From contig JAJTGC010000001.1 in assembly GCA_021298975.1 (NCBI GenBank), positions 19,446 through 83,445 of the forward strand: DNA of 64,000 nt, read 5' to 3'. The notes beneath the pieces were generated by a model that was not told the origin of the DNA, did not search any database, and was given only the letters and a program-made list of their open reading frames with translations. Positions 47,365 to 58,697 of the stretch are shown piece after piece. The first letter of the stretch is position 1. Every line of letters begins with the position of its first letter. This DNA is from Oxalobacteraceae bacterium. GTDB taxonomy: Bacteria; Pseudomonadota; Gammaproteobacteria; Burkholderiales; Burkholderiaceae_D. The position numbers were made by a program, and so were the translations under genes.

Positions 47365-48150
47365 TTATTTCAGTAATCGACGGCGCGTGAGTACGATGGC
47401 AAGGTAGAAACCGGCCACACAATACGCCAGCAGTAGCAATAAAGATGGCAGTACCTGATCGGGTACTTGACCCAGCAGCAATGGTCGCACAAGATGCACG
47501 GCGGCGCTCAGCGGCAGGTAACCCGCAATCACTTGCAACCATCCCGGGAGTTGAGTCACGGGATAGTAGACGCCCGAGAGGAAGATCATCGGCGTAAGTA
47601 CGAGTGTGAAGTAATAAGTAAAAAAATCATAACCTTTGGCAAGCGCGTTGATAGTGAGCGCGATCGACGCAAACGTGACACCCACCAGAAAAAGCAGTGG
47701 CGGTACCAGCAAGGCGCCCGGATGCCACCCGATACCCAAAGCAAGCAGTACCAACAGGATGGCAATCCCGGAGATCAGCGATTTGCTGGCCGCCCAGAGC
47801 ATCTCGGCCAGAACGATGTCATCGAGATCAAGCGGCGTATTGAGCAAGGCATCCCAGGTTTTTTGGACGTGCATCCGAGAGAACGCAGAGTAAAGCGCCT
47901 CAAATGTGGTGGCCATCATCACGGACATGCAAATCGCACCGCTGGCAAGGTAAGCGATATACGGCACGCCATCAATATTCTGCAGCATGCTCCCGAGCCC
48001 ATAGCCAAAGGCAACCAGCGTTATCAATGGCTCGGCGATGTTGCCGACAACGCTGGTGAAGGCCAGCTTGCGCCAGACGAGAAAATTGCGCTGCCAGACG
48101 GGTATGAAGCGCAGACTGAATCGGGGTGCCTGATAGTAAATAGATGTCAT
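47365..48150 (-). CDS. NodJ-like ABC-2 exporter permease
   Basis: ABC-2/NodJ family TM protein: VFGYGLG-type motif and FLSGVYYPVTQLPGWLQ. Confidence 0.88.
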   Translation of the reverse strand: MTSIYYQAPRFSLRFIPVWQRNFLVWRKLAFTSVVGNIAEPLITLVAFGYGLGSMLQNIDGVPYIAYLASGAICMSVMMATTFEALYSAFSRMHVQKTWDALLNTPLDLDDIVLAEMLWAASKSLISGIAILLVLLALGIGWHPGALLVPPLLFLVGVTFASIALTINALAKGYDFFTYYFTLVLTPMIFLSGVYYPVTQLPGWLQVIAGYLPLSAAVHLVRPLLLGQVPDQVLPSLLLLLAYCVAGFYLAIVLTRRRLLK

Positions 48151-48160
48151 GGTCTGATTC

Positions 48161-49081
48161 TCAGTCGCGCATGTCGCGGCCAGTTAGTTTGAGAAACAGG
48201 TCTTCGAGATTCGCAGGTCGATGAAGATAACGCAGACCCTCGGTGCCTGCCAGATTTTGTAAAAGCAAATCAGGATGGTCGGTGTAGCAAAACGCCGTTT
48301 CGCCACTGAATTCGATACGGTCAGCCAGATGCGATGCGCTCCCAGCCCACCGATTCGCATTGTCTCCATAGACCTCGACGACTTGTGATTCGATATGTTC
48401 GGCGATAAGCGCCTGCGGCGTTCCTTCGGCTATCAGCCGGCCCTGATCAATCACGGCCAGCCGATCGCATAAACGCTCGGCCTCATCCATGAAATGCGTC
48501 GTTAGCAGCAGCGACTTGCCTTCGGCGAGCAGGGCCTTCAAGCGCTCCCAGATCAAGTGGCGCGCCTGTGGGTCGAGACCAGTCGTGGGCTCGTCCATGA
48601 AGATCAGATCAGGGTCATTGACCAGCGCGCGCGCCAACGTCAGCCGCCGTTTCATGCCTCCAGACAGCTCGCCTATGCGCGCCTGTCGCTTGGCGGTGAG
48701 GCTGGAAAAATCCAGCAGCCAGTCAATGCGCTCGCGAACTGCAGCGCGACTCATGCCAAAGTAACGGCCATAGACGTAGATATTTTCTTCGACGGTGAAA
48801 TCCGGATCAAGACTGTCCATCTGGGGTACGACGCCAATACGCAAGCGGGCTCGTCGTGCGTCAGCAGGCACCTCATGTCCAACGAGCGTGATGCTGCCCC
48901 GGTCGGGTACCGTCAGACCCAGACAGAGTCGTAATGTGGTTGTTTTGCCCGCACCATTGGGTCCCAGCAGGCCAAAGCACTGTCCCCGCTCGAGTGAAAA
49001 AGAGAGGCCGTCGACCACCGTGTGACGCGCATCGCCATCACCATACGACTTGTAAAGATCTTTGACAGTAAGAATAGTCAT
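48161..49081 (-). CDS. NodI-like ABC exporter ATP-binding protein
   Basis: [57 protein letters not shown]. Confidence 0.9.
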   Translation of the reverse strand: MTILTVKDLYKSYGDGDARHTVVDGLSFSLERGQCFGLLGPNGAGKTTTLRLCLGLTVPDRGSITLVGHEVPADARRARLRIGVVPQMDSLDPDFTVEENIYVYGRYFGMSRAAVRERIDWLLDFSSLTAKRQARIGELSGGMKRRLTLARALVNDPDLIFMDEPTTGLDPQARHLIWERLKALLAEGKSLLLTTHFMDEAERLCDRLAVIDQGRLIAEGTPQALIAEHIESQVVEVYGDNANRWAGSASHLADRIEFSGETAFCYTDHPDLLLQNLAGTEGLRYLHRPANLEDLFLKLTGRDMRD

Positions 49082-49302
49082 TCAGTTGTAAGGACGAATT
49101 TTCGATGGCCAGGGATATGGGTCAAAACCAAATGCGCCACGTTGGCGGCATTGCAGGGCTGGACTGAAAAAACAGGCAAGCAATTTCATGAAACCAAAGC
49201 AAGGCCTGTTGAACATATTCCTCCAGTAGCGATCATGCAGGGTGGCCCACAGCGATATCGCCGCCTTCCGGCTTGTCAGGCAGCCTTTGAGTACACCGGA
49301 AA

Positions 49303-49327
49303 AGCAAAAGCCAGGCTAACCCTGGCT
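49303..49327 (-). terminator. Intrinsic terminator at the end of the alpha operon (after rplQ)
   Basis: Minus strand AGCCAGG-GTTAG-CCTGGCT-TTTGCTTT. Confidence 0.8.
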
Positions 49328-49353
49328 CTTGTCTTGTGAGTCAAGCGACGGGC

Positions 49354-49749
49354 TTACTCGCCACTATTGTCCTCAACGGCTGTTGTGTGATCCGGACGAT
49401 CGACCAACTCAACAAAAGCCATCGGCGCGTTGTCGCCCTGACGGAAACCCATTTTCAAAATACGGAGGTAACCACCGTTGCGCGTTGCGTAGCGCGGGCC
49501 GAGCTCTGCAAACAACTTGACCACGATTTCACGGTCGCGCAAACGGTTGAACGCAAGGCGCTTGTTAGCCAATGTGTCAGTCTTGCCCAGGGTCAGAATC
49601 GGCTCTACGACGCGGCGCAACTCTTTTGCCTTGGGCAAGGTGGTCTTGATGGCTTCATGACGGAGCAAAGAGACCGTCATGTTACGCAACATCGCGAGGC
49701 GATGTGATGACGTGCGGTTGAGCTTACGAAGTCCATGACGATGACGCAT
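49354..49749 (-). CDS. rplQ: 50S ribosomal protein L17
   Basis: [53 protein letters not shown]-like. Confidence 0.97.
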   Translation of the reverse strand: MRHRHGLRKLNRTSSHRLAMLRNMTVSLLRHEAIKTTLPKAKELRRVVEPILTLGKTDTLANKRLAFNRLRDREIVVKLFAELGPRYATRNGGYLRILKMGFRQGDNAPMAFVELVDRPDHTTAVEDNSGE

Positions 49750-49831
49750 GATATTTCCTTTACAGTTTTAACTATCCAGCTCTTCTATCGCTGACCGTGA
49801 GGCCGGCGCGGGCCGGTAAATGTTGAACAAA

Positions 49832-50809
49832 TTATTTATCAAAGCCAACAGGTGGCCAGTTCTCCAGTTTCATGCCCAGCGTCAAACCACGCGAAGCGAG
49901 CACTTCCTTGATTTCATTGAGCGATTTGCGACCCAGATTCGGTGTTTTCAGCAGCTCATTTTCGCTACGCTGGATCAGGTCACCAATGTAGTAAATGTTC
50001 TCTGCCTTGAGGCAGTTGGCAGAGCGTACGGTGAGCTCCAGATCATCGACAGGACGCAACAGGATAGGATCGACGGTCGGCGCACGCGACGGTGCTTCGG
50101 CCGCAGCTTCAGTGCCTTCGAGCGCTGCAAAGACATTGAGCTGATCCACCAGCACGCGAGCTGATTGACGGATCGCTTCTTCCGGCGTAATCACGCCGTT
50201 GGTTTCGATGTTAATCACCAGTTTGTCGAGATCGGTGCGCTGCTCTACGCGCGCAGACTCAACTGCATACGAAACCCGGCGCACCGGCGAAAACGAGGCA
50301 TCAAGGATGATACGGCCGATGGTCTTGTTCGCATCTTCTGCAAGACGGCGAACATTGCCTGGCACATAGCCGCGGCCTTTTTCCACTTTGACCTGCATGT
50401 CCAACTTGCCACCGGGTGTCAGGTGGGCGATCACGTGATTCGGATTGATCAGCTCGACGTCATGCGGCAGATCGATATCGGAAGCGAGAACGGCACCCTC
50501 GCCTTCTTTTTTCAGGGTCAGTGTGACGTCATCGCGGTTGTGCAGTTTGAAAACCACGCCTTTGAGGTTCAGCAGGATGTCGACAACATCTTCTTGCACG
50601 CCATCGAGTGACGAGTACTCATGAACGACACCCGCGATGGTGACTTCGGTAGGCGCGTAGCCAACCATCGAAGACAGAAGCACACGACGCAAAGCATTGC
50701 CCAAGGTATGGCCATAGCCGCGCTCAAAAGGCTCCATGACAACTTTGGCATGGCCAGCGCCCAAGGGCTCAACTTCGATAATGCGGGGTTTCAAGAGATT
50801 GTTTTGCAT
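49832..50809 (-). CDS. rpoA: DNA-directed RNA polymerase subunit alpha
   Basis: [23 protein letters not shown]-terminal alpha-[17 protein letters not shown]. Confidence 0.98.
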   Translation of the reverse strand: MQNNLLKPRIIEVEPLGAGHAKVVMEPFERGYGHTLGNALRRVLLSSMVGYAPTEVTIAGVVHEYSSLDGVQEDVVDILLNLKGVVFKLHNRDDVTLTLKKEGEGAVLASDIDLPHDVELINPNHVIAHLTPGGKLDMQVKVEKGRGYVPGNVRRLAEDANKTIGRIILDASFSPVRRVSYAVESARVEQRTDLDKLVINIETNGVITPEEAIRQSARVLVDQLNVFAALEGTEAAAEAPSRAPTVDPILLRPVDDLELTVRSANCLKAENIYYIGDLIQRSENELLKTPNLGRKSLNEIKEVLASRGLTLGMKLENWPPVGFDK

Positions 50810-50901
50810 GAATGTCCTTTCAATACCCTCGGCTCATTACACCGATAAGGCTGATGGCATATCGAAAGACACGGGCCGCAACGCGGCCCATGCCGGGGAA
50901 A

Positions 50902-51525
50902 TTATCGGGAATACAATTCGACGATCAGGGACTCGTTGACTTCCTGATTGAAGTCCGACCGGTCAGGCCAGGACTTGAGCGAGCCTTCCATCTTCTTGGC
51001 ATCAACCGACACCCACATCGGGAAGCCGGACTGCTCGGCCAGCGACAGGGCTTCAGCGATACGAACCTGCTTCTTTGCCTTTTCGCGGATCGCCACCACA
51101 TCACCCACCTTCACTTGATACGAAGCGATGTTGACGACGTTACCGTTGATGGTGATGGCTTTGTGGGAGACAAGCTGGCGGCCTTCGGCGCGAGTCGACG
51201 CAAATCCCATGCGATAGACCACATTGTCCAGACGAGCCTCGAGCAGTTTCAGCAGTGTTTCACCCGTGTTGCCCTTGCGGCGATCCGCTTCTGCGAAATA
51301 GCGACGGAACTGACGCTCGAGTACGCCGTACATGCGCTTGACCTTCTGCTTTTCACGCAGCTGATTGCCATAATCCGAGGTGCGAGCACCGGACGTACGG
51401 CCATGCTGGCCTGGCTTGGAATCGAGTTTGCACTTGGAGTCCAAAGAGCGGCGTGCGCTCTTGAGAAACAAGTCGGTGCCTTCACGGCGGGAGAGTTTTG
51501 CTTTAGGTCCAATATAACGTGCCAC
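50902..51525 (-). CDS. rpsD: 30S ribosomal protein S4
   Basis: [23 protein letters not shown]...; S4 RNA-binding domain. Confidence 0.98.
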   Translation of the reverse strand: MARYIGPKAKLSRREGTDLFLKSARRSLDSKCKLDSKPGQHGRTSGARTSDYGNQLREKQKVKRMYGVLERQFRRYFAEADRRKGNTGETLLKLLEARLDNVVYRMGFASTRAEGRQLVSHKAITINGNVVNIASYQVKVGDVVAIREKAKKQVRIAEALSLAEQSGFPMWVSVDAKKMEGSLKSWPDRSDFNQEVNESLIVELYSR

Positions 51526-51579
51526 GATGTTTCCTTATCGTTTAACGCCCCGGGGAGAATAGTTTTCTACCAGGCGCAA

Positions 51580-51639
51580 GTTCGGTCTGCGTGCTACCGA
51601 ACAGTGGTCTTCAGAACAAAACCCGCCAGCGACGGCGGG
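51580..51639 (-). promoter_or_regulatory. Structured rpsK-rpsD intergenic element: terminator-like hairpin plus second hairpin upstream of rpsD
   Basis: Minus strand CCCGCC-GTCGCT-GGCGGG-TTTTGTT (51639-51622 stem), then GTTCGGT-AGCACGCAG-ACCGAAC (51602-51580). Confidence 0.55.
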
Positions 51640-51667
51640 TTACCTTCGGGTACTGCCAAAACAACAA

Positions 51668-52072
51668 TCAAATACGACGACGCTTCGGTGGCCGGCAGCC
51701 GTTGTGCGGTACGGGCGTGACGTCCTGAATCTGGGTGATCTTGATGCCCAGATTGTTCAGTGCACGAACGGCCGATTCACGGCCCGGACCTGGGCCTTTG
51801 ATGCGTACTTCCAGATTCTTGACGCCACATTCCACCGCGACTTTGCCCGCAGCCTCAGCGGCGACCTGTGCCGCGAAAGGCGTGGATTTCCGTGAGCCTT
51901 TGAATCCTGCGCCACCGGAGGTTGCCCAGGACAAGGCATTGCCCTGTCTGTCGGTGATCGTGATGATCGTGTTGTTGAACGATGCGTGAATATGCGCAAT
52001 GCCTTCAGCAACGTTCTTTTTAACTTTCTTGCGAACGCGCGCTGATGCGGCGTTATTTGGAGACTTTGCCAT
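51668..52072 (-). CDS. rpsK: 30S ribosomal protein S11
   Basis: [50 protein letters not shown]. Confidence 0.98.
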   Translation of the reverse strand: MAKSPNNAASARVRKKVKKNVAEGIAHIHASFNNTIITITDRQGNALSWATSGGAGFKGSRKSTPFAAQVAAEAAGKVAVECGVKNLEVRIKGPGPGRESAVRALNNLGIKITQIQDVTPVPHNGCRPPKRRRI

Positions 52073-52099
52073 GGTATTTTCCTTGGATCCGCTACAGGA

Positions 52100-52465
52100 T
52101 TACTTCTTCAGCGATTGCGCGGCTTTGCGCGGACCCTTGCGGGTACGAGCGTTGGTACGGGTGCGCTGGCCACGACATGGCAAACCTTTGCGATGCCGCA
52201 TACCACGGTAACAACCGAGATCCATCAAACGCTTGATGTTCATCGACAATTCACGACGCAGATCACCCTCGACGATGAATTTGCCAATCTCATCGCGCAG
52301 CTTTTCGAGCTCGTTGTCGTCGAGGTCTTTGACCTTTTTATTAGTGGGCACGCCTGTTACGACGCAGATCTGCTCTGCGCGTGGACGTCCGATGCCGTAA
52401 ATCGCCGTCAAGCCGATCACGGTGTGCTGATGGTTGGGGATATTGACCCCTGCAATACGTGCCAT
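52100..52465 (-). CDS. rpsM: 30S ribosomal protein S13
   Basis: [34 protein letters not shown]. Confidence 0.98.
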   Translation of the reverse strand: MARIAGVNIPNHQHTVIGLTAIYGIGRPRAEQICVVTGVPTNKKVKDLDDNELEKLRDEIGKFIVEGDLRRELSMNIKRLMDLGCYRGMRHRKGLPCRGQRTRTNARTRKGPRKAAQSLKK

Positions 52466-52492
52466 TCGTTATTCCTCAATAAATAACGTTAA

Positions 52493-52606
52493 TTAACCCT
52501 GGCGCTGCTTGTGGCGCGGCTCGGTACAAATGACGCGAACAACGCCTTTGCGCTTGATGATTTTGCAATTGCGGCAAATCCGCTTTACTGATGCGAGCAC
52601 TTTCAT
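52493..52606 (-). CDS. rpmJ: 50S ribosomal protein L36 (absent from supplied ORF track because of length)
   Basis: Minus strand [37 protein letters not shown]. Confidence 0.97.
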   Translation of the reverse strand: MKVLASVKRICRNCKIIKRKGVVRVICTEPRHKQRQG

Positions 52607-52643
52607 GGTAGCCCTCTTTCTTTCCGTCTTTTAATTACACTAA

Positions 52644-52862
52644 TTATTTCGTACGGAATACAATCCGCGCCCTGCTCAAGTCATACGGCGTCAGTTCTAC
52701 CGTAACCTTGTCACCCGGAAGAATACGGATATAGTTCATCCGCATTTTTCCCGAAATATGTCCTAGAACCACATGCCCGTTTTCCAGCTTGACCCTGAAG
52801 GTCGCATTTGGCAGATTTTCAAGAATCTCGCCTTGCATCTGAATCACGTCATCTTTGGACAT
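52644..52862 (-). CDS. infA: Translation initiation factor IF-1
   Basis: [70 protein letters not shown]. Confidence 0.97.
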   Translation of the reverse strand: MSKDDVIQMQGEILENLPNATFRVKLENGHVVLGHISGKMRMNYIRILPGDKVTVELTPYDLSRARIVFRTK

Positions 52863-54145
52863 ATAAAGTGTTTATTCCTCTCAATCAACGGGGCGCAATG
52901 CCGCCCTTGAAATTTCACCACCACAATAATCAGCAGTGAAGTACCACCAAAATAAAACGGGACATTCCAGCGAGCGATCAAAAATTCAGGCAACAAGCAA
53001 ATCAGCGTGATGTAGACGGCACCAGCCAGCGTCAGACGCGTCAGTATGCGGTCGATATATCGCGCCGTCTGCTCGCCCGGCCGTATCCCCGGGACAAACG
53101 CACCGCTTTTCTTCAGGTTATCCGCCGTTTCCTTGCTGTTGAACACAAGTGCCGTGTAAAAAAAGCAGAAGAAAATAATGGCTGCGGCGTACAACAATGC
53201 ATGAATTGGTTCACCCGGCGCCATCGACGCCGCCAAGTCCTTCAAAAAGCGAACCACCGCGCTATCGGTTTCACCTGAGGTAAACCAACTGGTAATCGTT
53301 GCCGGAAACAGAATGATCGAAGAAGCAAAGATGGGAGGAATCACCCCCGCCATGTTCAGCTTCAACGGCAAATGGCTGCTTTGGCTACCGTAAATCTTGT
53401 TGCCTACCTGTCGCTTCGCATAGTTGACCAAAATCTTGCGCTGGCCGCGCTCAATGAACACGACGAGGTAAGTGACCAGCGCCACCACGATGCAAATCAA
53501 AATCGCGGTCAACGCATTCATTGATCCCGTACGAACGAGTTCGAACAAGCCACCCAGCGCGTTTGGCAATCCAGCAGCGATACCCGCAAAAATAATGATG
53601 GAGATACCGTTACCCAGACCACGCTCGGTGATCTGCTCTCCCAACCACATCAGAAACATGGTACCCGTGACCAGTGTCACCACAGTCGTGAAGCGGAAAG
53701 CCAGACCCGGATCAATCACCAGACCAGCTTGTGATTCGAGCGCAATTGCAATCCCCAACGCCTGGAAAGTCGCAAGCACCAAGGTGCCGTAGCGGGTGTA
53801 CTGCGTGATCTTGCGCCGGCCTGACTCACCTTCTTTTTTCAGTGCTTCCAGCTGAGGCGAAACCACCGACAACAGCTGCATGATGATCGATGCCGATATG
53901 TACGGCATGATGCCCAACGCAAAAATCGTGAAACGCGACAGCGCGCCTCCCGAGAACATGTTAAACATGCCCAGAATGCCGCCTCGGTTCTGGTTAAACA
54001 AAGCCGCAAGCTGCACAGGATCGATGCCGGGCACAGGGATGTGCGCACCCGTCCTGAACACCACCAGCGCGGCAAGTAAAAACCACAAGCGCCCCCAAGG
54101 GAAGCCGCTTGCTGCACTTTTCGCGATTTTTGGTGAAGTTGCCAC
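52844..54145 (-). CDS. secY: Preprotein translocase subunit SecY with disrupted C-terminus (internal deletion and frameshift; runs into infA)
   Basis: Normal SecY from [24 protein letters not shown] to [16 protein letters not shown], then a non-SecY tail [23 protein letters not shown]. The expected terminal NFKGG-type sequence appears in the +1 frame. Confidence 0.9.
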   Translation of the reverse strand: MATSPKIAKSAASGFPWGRLWFLLAALVVFRTGAHIPVPGIDPVQLAALFNQNRGGILGMFNMFSGGALSRFTIFALGIMPYISASIIMQLLSVVSPQLEALKKEGESGRRKITQYTRYGTLVLATFQALGIAIALESQAGLVIDPGLAFRFTTVVTLVTGTMFLMWLGEQITERGLGNGISIIIFAGIAAGLPNALGGLFELVRTGSMNALTAILICIVVALVTYLVVFIERGQRKILVNYAKRQVGNKIYGSQSSHLPLKLNMAGVIPPIFASSIILFPATITSWFTSGETDSAVVRFLKDLAASMAPGEPIHALLYAAAIIFFCFFYTALVFNSKETADNLKKSGAFVPGIRPGEQTARYIDRILTRLTLAGAVYITLICLLPEFLIARWNVPFYFGGTSLLIIVVVKFQGRHCAPLIERNKHFICPKMT

Positions 54146-54166
54146 GTTGTTTCCGATGTTCCTTGC

Positions 54167-54598
54167 TTACTCGACCGAACCGCCAGCGGCCTCGATCGCT
54201 GCCTTGGCACCTTTGGTCGCAACCACACCCTTGAGCGTGACCTTCTTTGACAGTTCACCTGCCTTGATGACGCGCACAAAACGCGCAAGCTCGGAAATCA
54301 GGCCTGCCTGCTTCAACGCCAACAGGTCTATCTCGGCTACTGGCAATTTTTCCAAATCCGACAACCGCACTTCCGCCTTGAACGGCTTGGATTGCGATTT
54401 GAAACCGCGTTTCGGCAGTCGGCGCTGCAGCGGCATCTGACCACCTTCAAAGCCCACCTTGTGGAAACCGCCCGAACGGGATTTTTGACCCTTGTGACCG
54501 CGACCCGCGGTTTTTCCCAGGCCAGATCCAATGCCGCGCCCAACGCGACGCTTTGCGTGTTTGGCACCAGCCGCTGGTTGAATAGTATTGAGTTCCAT
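54167..54598 (-). CDS. rplO: 50S ribosomal protein L15
   Basis: [44 protein letters not shown]. Confidence 0.98.
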   Translation of the reverse strand: MELNTIQPAAGAKHAKRRVGRGIGSGLGKTAGRGHKGQKSRSGGFHKVGFEGGQMPLQRRLPKRGFKSQSKPFKAEVRLSDLEKLPVAEIDLLALKQAGLISELARFVRVIKAGELSKKVTLKGVVATKGAKAAIEAAGGSVE

Positions 54599-54622
54599 AT
54601 TTGCTCCGTTCGCAAGTGATGC

Positions 54623-54802
54623 TTACGACACCACTTTCACGAGATACGATACCTTGTTGATCATGCCGCGGACTGACGGTGTGTCTTCGAGTTCGGAAAC
54701 AGAATTCACACGGCGCAAGCCCAGACCACGAACGGTCGCACGATGTGACTCGCGCGTACCAATGAGGCCTTTGACCAGTTTGACTTTGATTGTATTTGCC
54801 AT
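54623..54802 (-). CDS. rpmD: 50S ribosomal protein L30
   Basis: [59 protein letters not shown]. Confidence 0.97.
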   Translation of the reverse strand: MANTIKVKLVKGLIGTRESHRATVRGLGLRRVNSVSELEDTPSVRGMINKVSYLVKVVS

Positions 54803-54812
54803 ATTGATCACC

Positions 54813-55331
54813 TTAGCCCAGGATTTCCTCAAGCGTCTTGCCACGCTTGGCAGCGATTTCGGAAGGTGTGCTCATTTTTGCGAGCCCATTCAACGTCGCC
54901 CGAACCATGTTGTAGGGATTGGTTGAGCCGTTTGATTTTGCAACCACATTGGTCACGCCCATGACTTCAAAGATCGCGCGCATCGGACCACCGGCGATGA
55001 CACCGGTACCATCTTTTGCGGGAATCATCATCACGGATGACGCACCGTGGCGGCCATGCACTGTGTGATGCAAAGTGCCGTTTTTGAGGGACACTTTGAT
55101 CATTTTGCGACGGGCTTCTTCCATCGCCTTTTGAACAGCGACCGGTACCTCTTTCGATTTGCCCTTGCCCATGCCGATGCGGCCATCGCCATCACCGACG
55201 ACTGCCAGCGCTGCAAAACCCATGATCCGTCCACCCTTCACCACTTTGGTGACGCGATTGACCGCAATCATTTTTTCGCGCATGCCGTCGTCTGGCTTCT
55301 CGCTTTGCATTTTTTGTTGCATTTTTGCCAT
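54813..55331 (-). CDS. rpsE: 30S ribosomal protein S5
   Basis: [51 protein letters not shown]. Confidence 0.98.
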   Translation of the reverse strand: MAKMQQKMQSEKPDDGMREKMIAVNRVTKVVKGGRIMGFAALAVVGDGDGRIGMGKGKSKEVPVAVQKAMEEARRKMIKVSLKNGTLHHTVHGRHGASSVMMIPAKDGTGVIAGGPMRAIFEVMGVTNVVAKSNGSTNPYNMVRATLNGLAKMSTPSEIAAKRGKTLEEILG

Positions 55332-55343
55332 GATGACTATCCC

Positions 55344-55706
55344 TTAGAACTTCAGACCGGCTTCGCGAGCTGCTTCCGCAACTGCTTTGACCCGACCGTG
55401 ATAGCGAAAACCGGAGCGATCGAACGCGACTTCAGCGATACCCGCCTTCAACGCTTTCTCTGCGACACGCTTGCCTACCAATGCGGCAGCGGCAGCATTG
55501 CCACCCTTGCCTGTTTGACCTGCGAGTTCCTTGCGCACTTCCGCCTCTGCGGTTGATGCACTCGCAAGAATCTTGGCGTCGGGGCTAATAATGGTCGCGT
55601 AGATATGCATATTCGTACGATGCACGGCAAGGCGATTTACCTTGAGCTCTGCGATCTTGGCACGCGTTTGGCGTGCACGGCGCAGGCGAGATGCTTTCTT
55701 GTCCAT
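55344..55706 (-). CDS. rplR: 50S ribosomal protein L18
   Basis: [37 protein letters not shown]. Confidence 0.97.
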   Translation of the reverse strand: MDKKASRLRRARQTRAKIAELKVNRLAVHRTNMHIYATIISPDAKILASASTAEAEVRKELAGQTGKGGNAAAAALVGKRVAEKALKAGIAEVAFDRSGFRYHGRVKAVAEAAREAGLKF

Positions 55707-55715
55707 GGTCAACCC

Positions 55716-56249
55716 TTACTTCTTCTTGGTTTCTTTGATCACTACAACCTCGTCCACATAGCGGACGCCTTTGCCTTTGTAAGGCTCAGGGCTGCGGTAG
55801 GCGCGCACTTCAGCGGCAACCTGACCCACTCTCTGGCGGTCGATACCCTTGATAATAATTTCGGTCTGCGTTGGTGTTTCGCACTTGACGCCATTGGGCA
55901 TGCTGTGAACGATGGGATGAGAAAAACCCAGCGAAAGATTCAGCTTGTCACCCTGTGCCTGCGCCTTGAAACCCACGCCCACTAGCTGGAGCTTCTTTTC
56001 GAAGCCCTTGGTAACGCCATTCACCATGTTATTCACCAGCGCACGAACCGTACCCGACATCGCATTGGCTTCGCGGCTTTCATCGGCCGGCGTCAGATTC
56101 AGCGTTCCGTTTTCATTCTTGATCACCACCTGGCCGGTCAGAGGCAATGAGAGCGAACCCTGGGGACCCTTCACCACGATCTTTTCTGCCGTGATCGTCA
56201 CTTCGACCTCTTTGGGCAGATCGATTGGCATTTTTCCTACACGAGACAT
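55716..56249 (-). CDS. rplF: 50S ribosomal protein L6
   Basis: [19 protein letters not shown]...; [16 protein letters not shown]. Confidence 0.98.
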   Translation of the reverse strand: MSRVGKMPIDLPKEVEVTITAEKIVVKGPQGSLSLPLTGQVVIKNENGTLNLTPADESREANAMSGTVRALVNNMVNGVTKGFEKKLQLVGVGFKAQAQGDKLNLSLGFSHPIVHSMPNGVKCETPTQTEIIIKGIDRQRVGQVAAEVRAYRSPEPYKGKGVRYVDEVVVIKETKKK

Positions 56250-56261
56250 GTCACTCCCCCC

Positions 56262-56657
56262 TTAGGCCACGTAGCACAGGATCTCGCCACCGGTACCGGT
56301 AGCGCGCGCCTTGCGATCTGTCATTACACCCTGAGGCGTGGACACAATCGCCACACCCAGGCCGTTCATCACGGTCGGAATGTCGCTCTTGCCGCGATAG
56401 ATACGCAGTCCCGGACGAGATACACGCTCTATGCGCTCGATGACCGGGCGACCAGCGTAGTACTTCAGCTCGATGCGCAGCTCTGGCTTACCACCCAGGT
56501 CGGCCACCGCAAAGTCCTCGATGTAGCCTTCTTCCTTGAGCACACGGGCAATGGCAACCTTCAACTTCGATGAAGGCATGGCCACAGTTGTTTTATTGAC
56601 GCTCTGCGCGTTACGGATACGCGTTAGCAGATCGGCGATAGGATCGCTCATACTCAT
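56262..56657 (-). CDS. rpsH: 30S ribosomal protein S8
   Basis: [46 protein letters not shown]. Confidence 0.98.
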   Translation of the reverse strand: MSMSDPIADLLTRIRNAQSVNKTTVAMPSSKLKVAIARVLKEEGYIEDFAVADLGGKPELRIELKYYAGRPVIERIERVSRPGLRIYRGKSDIPTVMNGLGVAIVSTPQGVMTDRKARATGTGGEILCYVA

Positions 56658-56671
56658 CGCTTATTCTCCTA

Positions 56672-56977
56672 TTACCAGCTGGCTTTAGTCATACCCGGAA
56701 TTTCGCCACGCATGGCGATTTCACGGAGCTTGGTGCGACCCAGACCGAATTTACGGAATGTGCCGCGCGGACGACCAGTCAACGCGCAACGATTGCGCTG
56801 ACGCGTCGGAGCAGAGTTTCGCGGCAGCGACTGTAACTTCAGACGCGCGTCGTAACGCTCTTCTTCCGATTTCGACTGATCGTCGATGATGGCTTTCAAT
56901 TCGGCGCGCTTGGCAGCGTACTTCTTTACCAGTGCGGCGCGCTTCTGTTCGCGGTTAATCAGTGCCAGTTTTGCCAT
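56672..56977 (-). CDS. rpsN: 30S ribosomal protein S14 (zinc-independent form)
   Basis: [31 protein letters not shown]...[38 protein letters not shown]. Confidence 0.97.
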   Translation of the reverse strand: MAKLALINREQKRAALVKKYAAKRAELKAIIDDQSKSEEERYDARLKLQSLPRNSAPTRQRNRCALTGRPRGTFRKFGLGRTKLREIAMRGEIPGMTKASW

Positions 56978-56984
56978 GGCAGCC

Positions 56985-57524
56985 TCAGTTTCTGAACGGG
57001 AATTTGAATGCGGCGAGAAGCGCTTTTGCTTCGTCGTCACTCTTTGCTGTCGTGGTGATGCTGATGTTCATGCCACGCAACGCGTCGATCTTGTCATACT
57101 CAATCTCGGGGAAAATAATCTGCTCTTTCACACCGATGTTGTAGTTACCGCGACCATCGAATGCCTTGCCTGAAACACCACGAAAGTCACGTACACGCGG
57201 AAAAGCGATAGTGACGAGGCGATCCAGGAATTCGTACATGCGTGCACCGCGAAGTGTCACCATGCAGCCGATAGGATAACCTTCGCGGATCTTGAATCCG
57301 GCAATCGCCTTGCGGGCCTTGGTTACCACGGGCTTCTGACCCGCAATCTTGGTCAAGTCACCCACGGCGTGCTCGATAATCTTCTTGTCAGCAACCGCCT
57401 CCGACAGACCCATGTTCAATGTGATCTTGGACAGACGCGGCACTTCCATCACCGACTTGTAGCCAAATTTGGCTATCAGGTCAGCAACGACTTTTTCTTT
57501 GTAATGTTGTTGTAGACGTGCCAT
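56985..57524 (-). CDS. rplE: 50S ribosomal protein L5
   Basis: [43 protein letters not shown]. Confidence 0.98.
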   Translation of the reverse strand: MARLQQHYKEKVVADLIAKFGYKSVMEVPRLSKITLNMGLSEAVADKKIIEHAVGDLTKIAGQKPVVTKARKAIAGFKIREGYPIGCMVTLRGARMYEFLDRLVTIAFPRVRDFRGVSGKAFDGRGNYNIGVKEQIIFPEIEYDKIDALRGMNISITTTAKSDDEAKALLAAFKFPFRN

Positions 57525-57528
57525 TTCG

Positions 57529-57843
57529 TTACACCTTCACGACTTCGCCGGTGGACTTGTAGACACGGACTTTCTTGCCGTCCACCGTCTTTATGCCCAC
57601 ACGATCTGCCTTGCCGGTCGCTGCATTGAACAGCGCGACATTGGAAATATGAATTGGCATCAGCTTGTCAACGATGCCGCCAGTTGCTCCTGTCATTGGA
57701 TTGGGCTTCACTGCCTTTTTAGCGACATTAATCCCATCAACCACAAGATGGTTGGCATCGACACGCTGCGCAACCACCCCGCGCTTGCCTTTGTCTTTGC
57801 CAGTCAAAACGATGACTTCGTCTTTGGTACGAATCTTATCCAT
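57529..57843 (-). CDS. rplX: 50S ribosomal protein L24
   Basis: [27 protein letters not shown] motif. Confidence 0.98.
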   Translation of the reverse strand: MDKIRTKDEVIVLTGKDKGKRGVVAQRVDANHLVVDGINVAKKAVKPNPMTGATGGIVDKLMPIHISNVALFNAATGKADRVGIKTVDGKKVRVYKSTGEVVKV

Positions 57844-57852
57844 GGCGGCTCC

Positions 57853-58221
57853 TTACAAAACTTCAGGCGCAAGGGACACGATCTTCATGAAGCGCTCTGT
57901 GCGCAACTCACGGGTAACCGGTCCGAAAATACGGGTGCCAATCGGCTCCAACTTGGCATTCAAGAGCACTGCCGCGTTGCGATCAAAACGCACAAGCGAG
58001 CCATCCTGACGACGCACACCCTTGGCGGTGCGCACAACGACGGCATTGTAGATCTCGCCCTTCTTGACGCGACCACGCGGCTGCGCTTCCTTGATGGTGA
58101 CTTTGATGATGTCGCCAATACCTGCATACCGGCGCTTTGAACCACCCAGCACCTTAATGCAGAGCACTTCGCGTGCACCAGTGTTGTCGGCTACTTCGAG
58201 CCGGCTTTCAGTTTGAATCAT
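57853..58221 (-). CDS. rplN: 50S ribosomal protein L14
   Basis: [46 protein letters not shown]. Confidence 0.98.
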   Translation of the reverse strand: MIQTESRLEVADNTGAREVLCIKVLGGSKRRYAGIGDIIKVTIKEAQPRGRVKKGEIYNAVVVRTAKGVRRQDGSLVRFDRNAAVLLNAKLEPIGTRIFGPVTRELRTERFMKIVSLAPEVL

Positions 58222-58390
58222 GATTTTTCTTTCCCAACTTAATCCGCGCCGGGCGCACGATACGCCCTTCAACGGTCAGTCTTGGTCCCGCCGGCAATGC
58301 CGCTGAGCGGCTCCACCGATTGGGTTGACAAAAAGCTACGGAGTTTTACTGCTTTTACAGCGCCTGCCAACTAAAGCAGGAAAGCCCAAC

Positions 58391-58420
58391 ATTATGCACT
58401 ACCTAAGGCCGGGCTGGCAA
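58391..58420 (-). promoter_or_regulatory. Putative sigma70-type promoter in the rpsQ-rplN gap
   Basis: Minus strand TTGCCA - 18 nt - CATAAT in a 203-nt intergenic gap. Confidence 0.45.
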
Positions 58421-58424
58421 GCAG

Positions 58425-58697
58425 TTAAACAGCCTGTGCAACTTCAACGACGCGCGTTACTGTCCAGGCCTTGGTCTTGGAAATCGGACGGCCTTCCTGA
58501 ATCTCAACCGTATCGCCCGTCTTGGCAGCGTTAGCTTCGTCGTGAGCGTGATACTTGTTCGACCGCACGATGATTTTTCCGTAGAGCGGGTGCCGAACTC
58601 GACGCTCGATGAGGACGGTAACCGTCTTGTCCATTTTGTCCGAAACGACGGTACCGACCAGGGTACGCTTCAACGCTGTCTTTTCTGTTGCGCTCAT
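58425..58697 (-). CDS. rpsQ: 30S ribosomal protein S17
   Basis: [45 protein letters not shown]. Confidence 0.98.
   Translation of the reverse strand: MSATEKTALKRTLVGTVVSDKMDKTVTVLIERRVRHPLYGKIIVRSNKYHAHDEANAAKTGDTVEIQEGRPISKTKAWTVTRVVEVAQAV

Noticed and set aside
47365-49081. NodIJ-like ABC transporter as evidence of nodulation function
   Set aside because: NodI/NodJ-type ABC-2 exporters are widespread in non-rhizobial Proteobacteria; no nod genes nearby.
52880-52935. Programmed +1 frameshift in secY
   Set aside because: Shifting into the +1 frame would restore only NFKGGIAPR; the TM10/C-tail segment is physically missing, so recoding would not give a normal SecY.
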